This document shows, piece by piece, positions 10,272 through 20,495 of a stretch of DNA of 64,000 nucleotides (position 1 is the first letter of the stretch; the number at the start of each line of letters is the position of its first letter). Origin of the DNA: Microbotryum silenes-acaulis (taxonomy: Eukaryota > Basidiomycota > Microbotryomycetes > Microbotryales > Microbotryaceae); the NCBI GenBank assembly GCA_003665825.1, contig QPFY01000011.1:310001-374000 (forward strand), written 5' to 3'. The notes beneath the pieces are model-generated. The model ran no database searches and was not told the origin of the DNA. It was given only the letters and a program-made list of their open reading frames with translations. A program made the position numbers and the translations under genes.

Positions 10272-11088
10272 ATGTCAAAGCAGGAGACGGATGCGTTCTG
10301 GCAGGATGGATTCTTCACTCACTTCAAGGCCGAGTGGGCGATCAACCCACTAGTGAAGGAGGGTATTCAAGCGCTGCAGTCTAAGACCCGCGCGCAAGAG
10401 GAGATGCAGCGCCTCGGCACCGAGGTTCGACAAGCCCTGGCCTGGCTTGAGGACGCAGTCAACAACTTAGCGGCAGTCCGAGAAAGGTGGCTATCCGAGC
10501 ATGGTGAGTACAAGATCTTTCGCGTATACCTATCTGTTACTTGAACCTGATGATAAGTGACGAATTCTTGCAGCATCCATGGAAGATCAGGCAGCCATGC
10601 AGGCTTTGACCGGGTCAGATTACGCAATGACACGAGTCACGTGTCTCACGAGCATTCTCCGCAAAACCCATAACCTTCGTAGGCTCATCAAAAAGTGGTC
10701 GCGCAATGACTACTTTTCCTACGTGTGGTATCATACTGCTGAGGTGGACGAATGGGTACCCAAAGCCCTTGGCCACGTCGGGGGGTCTTTCAAGGCGCAC
10801 GCGAACAAACGATTACCTCGAGCCAGGATTGGCGCCGAAGGCTTCTCCACGGTCGAAGACCGCCATCCAACGAACTATCCCTCGGCCCAGACGCCTTCTG
10901 CAGGGGTGACAGAACCGGAGGCTCGACAGATCAACAGAGCGCTTGACATGATCGACCAGGCGGAGTTGGACAAGTCACTTCAATCACTTGTTTTATCACT
11001 TGACCAAGCACCCCACTTCGACTTAGATGAAGTAGACCCTATGGATGACGACGACGATCCAATTTTAGATGAAGACTTTGATACATAG
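10272..11088 (+). CDS. Unknown acidic-tailed protein, two exons, 248 aa
   Basis: Exon 1 is 10272-10503 and exon 2 is 10574-11088, joined across a 70-nt GT-AG intron in matching phase. The start MSKQETDAFWQDGFF is the first ATG; the frame is open upstream into the motif array. The N-terminal half is helical and could form a coiled coil (EEMQRLGTEVRQALAWLEDA). The middle is basic, and the C-terminus is strongly acidic (DPMDDDDDPILDEDFDT). I do not recognise a domain. The gene starts about 60 bp after the right motif array of the Plavaka element, so it may be inside that element's true end or just beyond it. Confidence 0.5.
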
Positions 11089-12243
11089 TAGACCATATCT
11101 GTGTTATGAACATGTCGTAACCCTTGCTTCGCGTACTCGCCGCTTGGGCAATGCGAACCTGAAATGCAATCAAGATGCCGCACTTTGACTTTTTGGACCA
11201 GGAAGAATATGTGGAGTGGTTGAGTATTTCTTCTCACCTCTCCTCAATCCGAGAAATCACTCATATCGCCTGAAATGCTCAAGTGCCGGGGTAACCCGCC
11301 TTGTTGTCGAATTGTGGAGAGGAGAGTACTCCGTGAACAAGTCTCAGTGATGGGTCTCGATACTCTTGAGCAACCCTCGCTTTCGTGAGATTGGTGTGCC
11401 GACTGGCGATGTTCCTAGAATCCCAGGCGGCTGGCTACGAGCAACCTGAGTGCCGCAACCTCGGTGCTTCAGGCGGTTCGAGGAAGATAGTCAGGGGTCA
11501 CAACAACAGAATGACTGGGCCGGGCAACTTTGATAATGACATTGTTTGAAAAGCTTATATTGAGCTCTTCAGAAATTTTGGACAGGTAATTATGTTTTCT
11601 TGCCTTCGCACACCCCGCACTCTACCGACCCGAGTACGGGAAAGCCCAGTTCGGCATTGCTCTTCGGCCGTTTCGAGATTGGAAGTCAGGAGGCACGACA
11701 ATACAAACACGGCGTACAAATAAATTCCGATGAAGTCTTCCAGCGTATGATAATCGGCATACTCGGATGCTACTTTTCCCTGGAAAGGCTTGAGTCCAAC
11801 GGAGTCTGCTGCTAGGCTCAGCTCCTGTCTTCACTGAGATAGAGCTTGTCAATCAATCAGAGAATTGCCCAGGCCATAGATGGGATCGCAAGCACTAGTA
11901 TGACCATCGCCTTGAGGAAAGACCTGGGGTGGGGAGCTACTCTATGGTATAAAAGCGGTCGATCAAAGATGATATGAAAAGATAAGGGAAAAGATGGGAC
12001 TGAGACCGAAGACAAGGGAGACGAGAGAGAGCGACCGGAACGGCCGAGAGACAGGGAAGGGAAAGGGGAGGGGCAGAACCGAGAAACGAGACCGAGTACA
12101 AGAACGAAACGCTGAGACTGGAGACTGGAGACGACGCTGAACGAGACTTGAAACAGGCAAAAAGTGAGAGCCGGGCAAGATTCTGTATTGGATCCTGGAA
12201 GTGGTCTAGCTAAGAACAAGAAGCAAACTCCCCTCAAACGTTT
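11089..12243. other. No gene recognised; purine-rich tract
   Basis: Only short frames without domain signals are present. Bases 11975-12165 are a strongly purine-biased (GA-rich) tract on the plus strand. If the copia element to the right had simply inserted into the KDZ transposase gene, its missing 3' part should be here on the minus strand, but I do not see it. Confidence 0.5.
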
Positions 12244-12439
12244 CAGGAATCTGAAGCCGAGGCACGATACGCGTAAGCACGAGAGCCGAAGATGATAGTA
12301 AAGATAGTTGGAGAAAGATGAGAAGCGCTAAATGAGCGCGCGCGTGGCAGGATCGAGACGCGCGAGGCGACTAATATCAACAACTAGTAACTAATCATAA
12401 TCGGGAATACGAGTGGGATGAAACAGCAATATATTGACA
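12244..12439 (-). repeat. 3' LTR of copia element 1
   Basis: This is a direct repeat of 16008-16207. On the minus strand it starts TGTCAATATATTGC directly after a G7 polypurine tract (plus-strand C run at 12440-12446). The far end has lost the consensus (CAGGAATC against TGGGAACC in the other copy). Confidence 0.85.
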
Positions 12440-12452
12440 CCCCCCCGTGCTG

Positions 12453-15400
12453 TCATACCACTGCACCTCGCAAACCCAAATTCTCCCGATGGAAGATGAA
12501 CGGCTTGGGACCCAAGGCTTTGGTGAAGATATCGGCAAACATGTCGCCGGTGGCGATGTAGCGGACCTCGATCTCTTTCTCAGCTACCCTCTCGCGGACG
12601 TAATGTTCCGAGATGCGAACGTGACGAGACCCCTGATGGTTGGTCGGGTGCTGCGCAAGAGCCAGCGAACCTTGGTTGTCACCGTAGAGCACGACTGGGC
12701 CAGAGACCGGAGCGCCAAGTTCAGCCAGGAGTTCGCTCAGGTGGATGGCATCACCGCTTGTGTACGAAAGAGAGAGGTACTCCGCGTCGGTAGTAGACTT
12801 GGCGACCCTGTGCTCGCGTTTGGAGCACCAAGCGATCGCGGCTCCAGACAAGATGAACGCGTAGCCCATGGTCGATCGCGAGGTCGTTAGACAGGCTCCC
12901 CAGTTCGCGTCCGAGTAGCCATGGAGTGGTTGGCTGGTCTTGCAATAGGTGAGCCCCAAGTCCAGCGTGCCTTTGATGTAGCGGAGGACCTGCTTGATGG
13001 CTGTCCAATGCTCCGGGCCGGGCTGCTGCGAGAAGCGAGCGAGGTAGCTGACCACGAAGGCAAGGTCCGGACGAGTTCCTACGGCGGCGTACATCAACGA
13101 ACCGATGGCCTGCAAGTAGCGCGTACGATCTTGAGGAGTGGCCGACAAGTCCTCGAAGTCAAGGATGACACCTGGCTGCATTGGAATACTCGCCGGCTTG
13201 GCATCGGTGAACTGGAACCTGGCCAGGATGTCCCGAAGGTAGCGCTCTTGCGAGAGCGTGATAGATCCGTCTTGTCCACGCTTGACTTGGATGCCTAGGA
13301 TGTATTCGGCAGGTCCGAGATGTTTGATGCCATACACGAGTTCCAACGTGTCGAGCACCCGGTCGATCTCGGCGGTAGAGGGACCAACCAAAAGCAAGTC
13401 GTCGACGTACAAGGCAATGTAATGAGAGTGCCCGTCGTGTTCGCGGCGGTAGATGCAGATGTCGGACCGGGTGGGCACGTATCCGAGGGACCGCAGAGTC
13501 GAGTCAATCTCAGCGTTCCAGATGGTGCCGGCCTGGCGAAGGCCGTAGATGGATTTGGACAGCTTGAGGATCTTGCCGGGCAGGTTGATGCCCTGAGGGA
13601 CGCGCATGTAGAGAGGCTTGTCAAGTTTGCCATGTAGGTACGCCTTGTTGACGTCGGCCTGATGGACATGATAGCCGTTGGCCGCGGCGAGTGCGATGAG
13701 GGCTCGAATGGACGTGAATTTGACGACAGGGGCGTAGTTCTTCTCGAAGTCAAGGCCAGGACGTTGGGCACATCCGTGAGCGACGAGACGCGCCTTGTAA
13801 TCGGTGATGTCGCCATGCTGGTTGCGTTTAGTCCGGAACACCCAGCCCGATCGCAGGAGGATCTCACCCGCGGGGAGCTCACCGGATTCGATGATTTCGA
13901 AGACCTTGTAATCGTTAAGAAGCGAATCGAATTCATCCTGTGCCGGTGCGCCCCAAATGTCCTCTTGTCCCGATCGGATGACGTCGCCCCAATTGGCCGG
14001 ATCGCGAACAACTGTCAAGTCGTGATCTGCGAAGCCGGCTTTGGTGGATGCGAAGGCGAGGAGCAGGCTCTTGAAGGAGGCGGTGGGTCCGTCGGGGCCG
14101 TCGACGAGCTGTTCCCGCGTGATCATGGTGGGAACGAGCTGGCGGCGTGTCCGGGGGCCAACTATGATGTTTCGAGTGTCGACTTCACCGTACTTCCCCG
14201 GATCGGGACCAACCTTGGCGACGTCGCCGTACTCCCAAGTTGGCTTGACTTTGGCGAGTGGAGCTGGATCCGGCGGTGGCTGCGGCAAGTTCACGGCTGG
14301 CTCCGTCGTCGCGCTCGTGGTCGACGAGGTGTCGTCTTTGTCGGCCGAGTTGGTCGAAACCGGCGACGCGGGTGTCTCGTCAGGCGTTGGGGAAGGTTGC
14401 CGCGGGGGAGGGTCGACAAGCGTTGGAGCCGACGACGGTGCTGGAGCTTTGACAGGTGGCGGCTGGGGGCAGTAACCCGGGATGGACGGCTGCGCCACGC
14501 GGGTTGGTGCGGTCTGGTAGCGTCTGAAGGCGGTAGAGACATACTCGCCCCCGTTGTCCGAGCGAAGCGTTTTGACCTTGCGACCCGTGGCGTTTTCGAT
14601 CTCCAGAAGCCAATCCTTGAATGTCGGAAGGACCTCGCTTTTGTGCCCGATGGGGTAAACCCAAGTCTTCCTCGAGAAGTCGTCGATGAACGTGACGAGG
14701 TACCGCTTATGGCCGAAGGACTCCTCGGGGAAAGATAAGACATCCGAGTGCACCAATGCAAGCGGTTCCGCGGCATGCGACGACAAAGAGGGGAAAGGCA
14801 AACGATGCGCTTTGGAGGCAAGGCACGCGTTGCAGGTGAAATCTTCACACTCGAAGTCACTATAGGGCCAATCCAAACCCTCCACCTGGCCAGAGGCCGC
14901 CAGTTTTTTAAGTGTCTGGACAGAGGCGTGGCCGTAGCGCCGGTGAAGGGTAAGTAAAGGTAGCCTATTGGACTTGGTGGCGACGAGCGTGTGTAGCGCA
15001 CCTTTGCTGGCAGCTTGGACCGAAGCGTTGAGTTTGTAAACGCTGGACGCGATGGCTGATGCTGTGGCGATGCACCCTTGCGGCGTGCGGAGCTCGACTT
15101 CTCCGTGTTCGAAGGTGATGCGAACGCCTTTGCGGTCGAAGGCCCGGACCGAGATGAGGTTGGCAGGGCTCTCGGGGGCGTAGATCACGTCGTTGAGGGT
15201 GAACTTGGTACCATTATCGGAGACGAGCTTGACCGAGCCGATTCCCGAGGCCTTCACCGTTCCCCCTAGACCTTGCAGGACTTGCGGGGTAGGCGAAAGG
15301 GGGCCGTCAAAGAAGGACGCATCGTTGACGACGTGGCACGCCGACGCCGAGTCTAGCAGAAGGATTTCCGCCGGTGGCCCGATGTTGATAAACGTAGGAG

Positions 15401-15797
15401 AAGTAAAGACGGACAGGTGTTGATCCTTGGATGCTTCCTCGGTGGCCACGAACGTGGACGCAGGCGATGATGAGCCTTGGAGTTCCTTCATGGCGTTCTT
15501 GAGCTCGAGGTACTTGGCTCGCTTGCGCGATTCCGGACACTTGTCGAGCCAGTGTTTGCCTTGACCACAAGCTGGGCAGTTGCTCGGGGCAGGACCAGAA
15601 CGATCCCATTTTGAGCGTTTGGTCGGTACGACCGCCTTCGCAACGAGGACCGTCGCTCGATTCGTCCGAGCGTTGAATCCAGCCCAAGAGGGCGGGCACG
15701 GCGGCATCGTGAGGACCCAGTCAACGTAATTGTCCTCCGTAAGCTTCGACTCGTGTGGGAAGACCGGGGGGTTGACTGGGGGGAGTAGCTGACGCAT
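12453..15797 (-). pseudogene. copia gag-pol remnant: zinc knuckle, PR, truncated IN, RT, RNase H
   Basis: The frame is open for 1114 codons and holds, in order, a retroviral zinc knuckle ([16 protein letters not shown]2-C-X4-H-X4-C, near residue 74), a protease motif ([11 protein letters not shown]), a GAG-pre-integrase zinc site, and the first two integrase acidic residues (FIDDFS and LRSDNGGEY). Then come a Pro/Ser-rich linker, reverse transcriptase (WVFRTKRN...[18 protein letters not shown]) and RNase H ([18 protein letters not shown], ending IFTKALG). The integrase jumps from [14 protein letters not shown] directly to linker, so the block with the third catalytic Glu is missing. The region upstream of the zinc knuckle is also far too short to hold a normal Gag. 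The long open frame is therefore a deletion derivative, not an intact polyprotein. Confidence 0.85.
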
Positions 15798-15844
15798 GGA
15801 GAGTGCGTCGTCGTCCTGTGCGGGTGCGGGGCGCTGGTTCCTAA

Positions 15845-16000
15845 TCAGCTCGTCGAATTTTCTTTGGTGAGCGTGACGGAGGTAGCGGAGGCGACGTCGA
15901 TGGTGTGGATCGACGTTGATGACGGTGGTATAGGAGGCGTAGATGCCATGTCACCGTGATCGTCGGGGTCGCCCGCCGCTGGTAGGTTCGGTGGGCTCAT
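15845..16000 (-). pseudogene. copia Gag N-terminus, frameshifted
   Basis: The start [18 protein letters not shown] lies directly in the primer binding site. The frame ends at ...[15 protein letters not shown]. Moving by one base around AAAGAAAATTCGACGAG restores [15 protein letters not shown], which leads in frame into the long ORF at 15797, so a single-base indel has split the gene. Most of the usual Gag domain is absent between here and the zinc knuckle. Confidence 0.7.
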
Positions 16001-16004
16001 AACC
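15993..16004 (-). other. Primer binding site, half initiator tRNA-Met type
   Basis: The minus strand reads GGTTATGAGCCC three bases after the 5' LTR. This is complementary to the anticodon stem-loop (GGGCUCAUAACC) of eukaryotic initiator tRNA-Met, as in copia-type elements primed by an internally cleaved tRNA. The ATG inside the site is also the first ATG of gag. Confidence 0.8.
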
Positions 16005-16007
16005 TTT

Positions 16008-16207
16008 TGGGAACCTGAAGCCGAGGCACGAGATACGTAAGTACGAGAGCCGAAGATGATAGTAAAGATAGTTGGAGAAAGAAGACAAGCGCTAAGGGAG
16101 CGCGCGCGAGGCAGGCACGAGCCGCGCGAGGCGACTAATATCAACAACTAGTAACTAATCATAATCAGGAAGACAAGTGGGATGAAACAGCAATATACAC
16201 TCTGACA
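16008..16207 (-). repeat. 5' LTR of copia element 1
   Basis: A 200-bp LTR beginning TGTCAGAGTGTATATTGC and ending TTCCCA on the minus strand. It abuts the truncated KDZ transposase at 16208. Confidence 0.85.
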
Positions 16208-18001
16208 GTACCGACGTTTGTAGCGTCACTGGTACGCGCAGGCTCCGTAGTACAATCCGTTTCTCCGACTTCAACTTCTTCGAGAATCCATTTCAACAGC
16301 GACACGGGATATACTAACCTACGGTAGACCAAACTCGCTTATTAGTGTCCTTGCCTGGAGTCACAGATGGCCGGTCCACACATACTTTTCACCTGATTGA
16401 TGAAGGTTGCAAAGTCGCAGGCAATGATCATGACGGCACACTGCAGCAACGAGGCCTGTGTCGGCCACTACATTTGACGAAGCGGAGGTCACACCACCAT
16501 CTGCGGCCTTCCAGTTGGCTGTGCATTCGTCCTGTATGATAGAATAGCCCGTTTAGCAATCACAGACAGTCGGGTCAACACATTATTGGGCTCGGGTGAC
16601 CCGACACCAGCCTGCCAGCAGCAGCACCAAGGTACCTTCTCGCCCGCTTCAGTCGATCCGTCGATCAAAGCTTGCTCGTTTCGAATCTTGTCTGGTGGCA
16701 GGAATAACGCTGGACGTGACTTGAGAGGATCAGCATTTGCCCGCACGAATCGTCGATGCTGAAAATTGCCGTCGACAGCAATGATGACATCGAGGTCATT
16801 CTCGCTCTTGCCGGCTTCATCGATCCGAGGCCCAAAACATGCCGGACAAACGTCGGCCAGACGCTCGCGCGGGGAGAGGCCGAGAATTTCGGCGGTCAAA
16901 GTTGCCTGCAGCTGTTGCATAAATCGATATTCATCCATTGCGGCTTGAAGATGCTGACGCACGGTTGGACCCTGGGAAGCTTCCAATATTTTCTGTAAGA
17001 AACAGTGAATGTTCCCGGCCTGTCCCTGTCCCAGAGCCCACCTTGTTAAAAGGATCCTCCGAGGATAATTCAGAGGACCAAAAGAGAATGAGCGCTTCGG
17101 ACATGCCATAGATACCAAAAGGATCTACCCCCCAGTAGGTGTCGAGATATTCGATCGTGCGAAAGGTGAATGCGGTGGTGCCTTCTCTTTTTCGGATTGA
17201 AGATGACGACGTCGGGAGAAGACCGTGAGCTGCCAGGGTTTGGATCTCGGAATAGCATGGGCAGTATCGTAGTTCTCGCATACCTGCTCATGGTTGGGGG
17301 ATATAAAATCAGTCCAAGACGATAGCGTAGGGGTGATTGACAAAAGATGTGCAACAGAAGCACCTACCTGCAAAGAACAGGTCGACAACCCGGACCTTTC
17401 TGGTGACTCGGCGTTCATGACATGCGTCGCACCACTCCTCGTCGTCCGGGGAAGGGACAAACCCGCTCTGTCGAAGCACTTCTTTGGCCTTTTTCTTCAT
17501 CAATAGGTACGCCTGGAGAAGTTCAGGTCGTTTTGACGTCCTAGTCTTAGCTTCGGCCCTCGCAGTCCGGCAACGATTGCGCTGCTTCTTGGCGTTCCTC
17601 TCGATCCGCGATCGCTTAAGTGAAGAGGGCGCTTGGTCTTGAGAAGCACCGTCTGGGTGGAATGGCGAATGCTCCGGTCCAGATGAGTATCCACCGCCAA
17701 AATCGCGACCGAAGTCGTAGTCGGGCTCAAAGTCGGGCTCAAAGCCGGGCGCGCTGTTAGGCTCGAAGTCGTGCTCGAGGCCGCCGGTCTCGGTGTCTAG
17801 AGGCCACGCCGTTGCGCCATCGGCAATGTCAGTCCAAGGCTCGGACGATGATTTGTGGAGGCCGGCAATGGACTTCTCCGAATGCTCCTTCCGACGACGC
17901 GTTGACCTCTGCAGCCTGCCAGCCTGCCAGCCTGCAGCCTGGACCGATGGTGATGGGGGAGGGAAGTGGGGGGAACTCGTGGTGCTGAGGCAGACGGACC
18001 A
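16208..18001 (-). pseudogene. KDZ-family transposase, truncated by copia LTR
   Basis: Reading on the minus strand, an acidic DFEPDFEPDYDF-type repeat region and a basic patch precede WCDACHERR. Blocks diagnostic of Kyakuja-Dileera-Zisupton transposases follow: RELRYCPCYSEIQTLAAHG and AFTFRTIEYLDTYW (17150-17290), LADVCPACFGP and VDGNFQHRR (16750-16870), DECTANWKAADGGV and ADTGLVAAVCRHDHCLRL (16400-16530), then SGEK / LVYPVSLLKWILEEVE. Supported exons are 17042 to about 17287, 16636-16992, 16386-16531 and 16208-16318, with introns of 49, 104 and 67 nt in matching phase. The sequence stops at the copia LTR (16207), so the C-terminal half with the conserved HAYGH-type region is gone. No ATG was found in the first frame, so the 5' end is approximate. 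Confidence 0.78.
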
Positions 18002-18381
18002 TTAGCGGGGATAAGTAGCAAGTGCCCGAATTAGTGACCACTTTTGCCTCCGGGGGCTGGGGGTTGGCAGGGGAATGGTGCACCTAGCCCGTACCAACGT
18101 TTTCCTGGGCCAAATCTCCAAAAAGCTCCCTAAACTCGCCGCGCGCGGGGTAGTATATTTGTTAGGCTTATTTTGACCCGCATAGGTGTTGAAATTTGCT
18201 CGCCGGACTCGTCAGCCGCTGCCAGCTCAGCCCGCGCCTTTTCCGTTCCCCCCACACACGTGTCTTTCCTGTCCCACTCACAACAACAAGACGTTCGTCC
18301 CATTGTTCTGGCCCCCATAGAAGCATCTTTGAAGGCCACGTACTGACTTATCTTGCTGCTCTCCTCAGTAACTAGACCAAA
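18002..18381. other. Intergenic; divergent KDZ and FKBP12 upstream region
   Basis: No gene is seen. The last 120 bases before the FKBP12 start are pyrimidine-rich and contain CACACACG and CAACAACAAG stretches typical of a fungal 5' leader. Confidence 0.4.
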
Positions 18382-19295
18382 ATGGGGTGAGTATAGCATC
18401 CTCACTGGACTCGGTGCTCCGGGGCTTTTGCGACTTCCCGAGGGCCCAAGGGTTGTCGTCATCAATGCATCGCTGCGGTGATTACGCCTACTGCGCGGTC
18501 TACGTGCGCTGCCCTTGGCATCCTACCTGTCACCAGAGACAAGTTTCGACCCAAGCCGTCCTGCACGCACATCTTGGGTGTGCAGCAGGCTGCATCGTGC
18601 ATGACGTCGGAGCACCCAGCCCCGCCTCGCCCCATCCACACCCACCAACTCCGAAGCTGACCACTCCGCACCCCACGCCCCTTCGCGCAGAGTTACCGTC
18701 GAGACCCTGCAAGCCGGAGATGGCCAAAACTTCCCCAAGAAGGGCGACACCGTATCGATGCACTACGTCGGCACCTTGCTGAACGGCAACAAGTTCGACT
18801 CGTCGCGCGACCGCGGACAACCGTTCCAAACCAAGATCGGCGTCGGGCGGGTCATCAAGGGTTGGGATGAGGGCGTCCCCCAATTGTCGTTGGGACAAAA
18901 GGCCGTGAGTATTTATATAGTGTGATGGTGGAGTTGGAGTGAGTGCAGAAAGCTGATGCGGGCTCTACGGACCTGTGATTCGAGGTCCGTAGAAGCTTAC
19001 TTGCACCCCCGACTACGCCTATGGCTCGCGTGCCATGGGTAACATCATCCCCGCCAACAGCACCCTTGTAAGTTTATGCTCACCCGGTCGAATAACCGTG
19101 AGGACGATGATGCGCTTGTTGGAGTGACCGCCGCTGACTTTCGCGGGGCCCATTGAACCGATGACGCTCTCTTTCCCTGCCCTCAGATCTTCGAGGTCGA
19201 GTTGCTCAAGATCAAGTGAGTTCGACCAAGGGCCTATTCCTCCGCTCACTTCGAATGAAGCTGACACAATCTTTTGTTGCAATCATCGCAGCTAA
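18382..19295 (+). CDS. FPR1: FKBP12 peptidyl-prolyl cis-trans isomerase
   Basis: Five exons (18382-18386, 18691-18904, 18993-19067, 19187-19215, 19292-19295) give exactly 108 residues, the normal FKBP12 length. The protein starts [20 protein letters not shown] and contains the FKBP pocket residues in [37 protein letters not shown] and DYAYGS, ending FEVELLKIN. It catalyses proline isomerisation in the cytosol and is the receptor for rapamycin and FK506 in fungi. All introns are GT-AG and phases agree. The first intron is long (304 nt) and the first exon has only five bases, so start-based gene finders may miss it. No signal peptide, so the cytosolic form. Confidence 0.95.
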
Positions 19296-20495
19296 ACTTG
19301 TTGCACCCTTGACTAGAGGACCTGCCTTGCTCGATCATGTGTTCGCTCTCGGGCGATTACTCGTCTGCGGACGGGGTCCGAGAAGGGTAGACCTTCCCAG
19401 TGGGATCGTGGTCATGAAATTCGATTATCAACACCGATCATGACCGGACATCGCTGTGAACTAGTCTGAACAATTCATGTGCCTCTGCGCGCTCAGGTTC
19501 CGCTCGTGCATGCTCATACTCTCATGCTCCCCGGCAGGAAGCCTCCACAACGAGGAGCTGGGAGTGAGACAGAACGCATTGTTCCGCCCCTGCAGCCCGG
19601 TGATCTTGCAGAACTTTGCGAATTGCAAGATTACTCGTGTTTCAAAACTGACCGGTGCATCCTGGCAGTAGTAGTATGCTCGAACGCCCTAGGGGAAAAC
19701 ACTTTCCTGAGCTTACCCCCTGGCAGATTGCTTGAGTGGGAAAGAATCAAGGTGTCGGCGAAATCACATCAGATGTTCGATCGAGATAAATCTGCATGTC
19801 GACAAAGTTACTGGGCAGGCGATTAGATAGTAGTCAGTGTTAGAGCGGGCGATAGGATTCGAGGTCGAGTCAGTGCTGGCCGGACGACTGAGGTTGTGAA
19901 TGTGGGCTCAGCCTCGATCCGTTGCCATATGCATCTCGTCTAGGACATATCACCCTCCATTCGGTGGTTTCAGCGGGTGCGGTGTTGGTTCGCTCGATCG
20001 GACGCATTTCAATACGGGTGGTGCAGCGTAAGAAAGCTCTGTGCTCTGTACGCGGCTCGGATGGTCGGGATGTCGGCGTTCGTGGGCGTGCAGCGTCACT
20101 TTAGTGTTTGGCGAGAGCAGTCACCGGTGGGAAACAGTGCAGGCCAGTCGAGGATGGTGGCCGGTGGTGTGTTGAGCACTCGAGGCGGGGTGGAAGTGAG
20201 ACCGGAAAAAGCGAGTCTACGCGAGTACGAAAGAGTAAGAACAGTGGCGAGCAACTAGGGGAAGCTAGGGGAGCGCGCATAACTTGACCTTCCTCTGCAC
20301 CTGGTACTCTGCTTCAGCTGGAAACTTGTCTGCGCCGGTCTGGAAGACGCGGAAGAGGGGGGTTTCGCTCATTCGACGCGTGGCTTGGCGGTCGACTGCG
20401 CTTCGACCCTCTTTGAACGACCCACCATCCCATCGTCTCCTTCGATCATCGACCAGCTCGGATTGATCCCGAGCACAGCATCTCATCGGCCTCGC
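19296..20495. other. Intergenic region, no gene recognised
   Basis: This spans the FKBP12 3' side and the upstream side of the SAC3-like gene. Open frames here (for example 19479-19826 plus) show no domain, and no repeats stand out. An in-frame upstream ATG at 20385 could extend the next gene. Confidence 0.4.

Larger units (their letters stand above)
12244..16207 (-). mobile_element. Degenerate Ty1/copia LTR retrotransposon
   Basis: Two direct LTRs (12244-12439 and 16008-16207) flank a gag-pol remnant read on the minus strand in the order protease, integrase, reverse transcriptase, RNase H, which defines Ty1/copia. A primer binding site and a G7 polypurine tract adjoin the LTRs in the expected positions. 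The LTRs differ at roughly a tenth of positions by eye, including small indels, which suggests an old insertion. No target-site duplication is found (left flank ...CGTTT, right flank GTACC). Confidence 0.9.

Noticed and set aside
13662..14738. A 358-codon plus-strand frame opposite the copia pol gene.
   Set aside because: It is the antisense shadow of the reverse transcriptase and linker region, with no domain of its own.
12453..15797. The 1114-codon copia frame as an intact active polyprotein.
   Set aside because: Integrase lacks its C-terminal catalytic part and Gag is mostly missing, despite the open frame.
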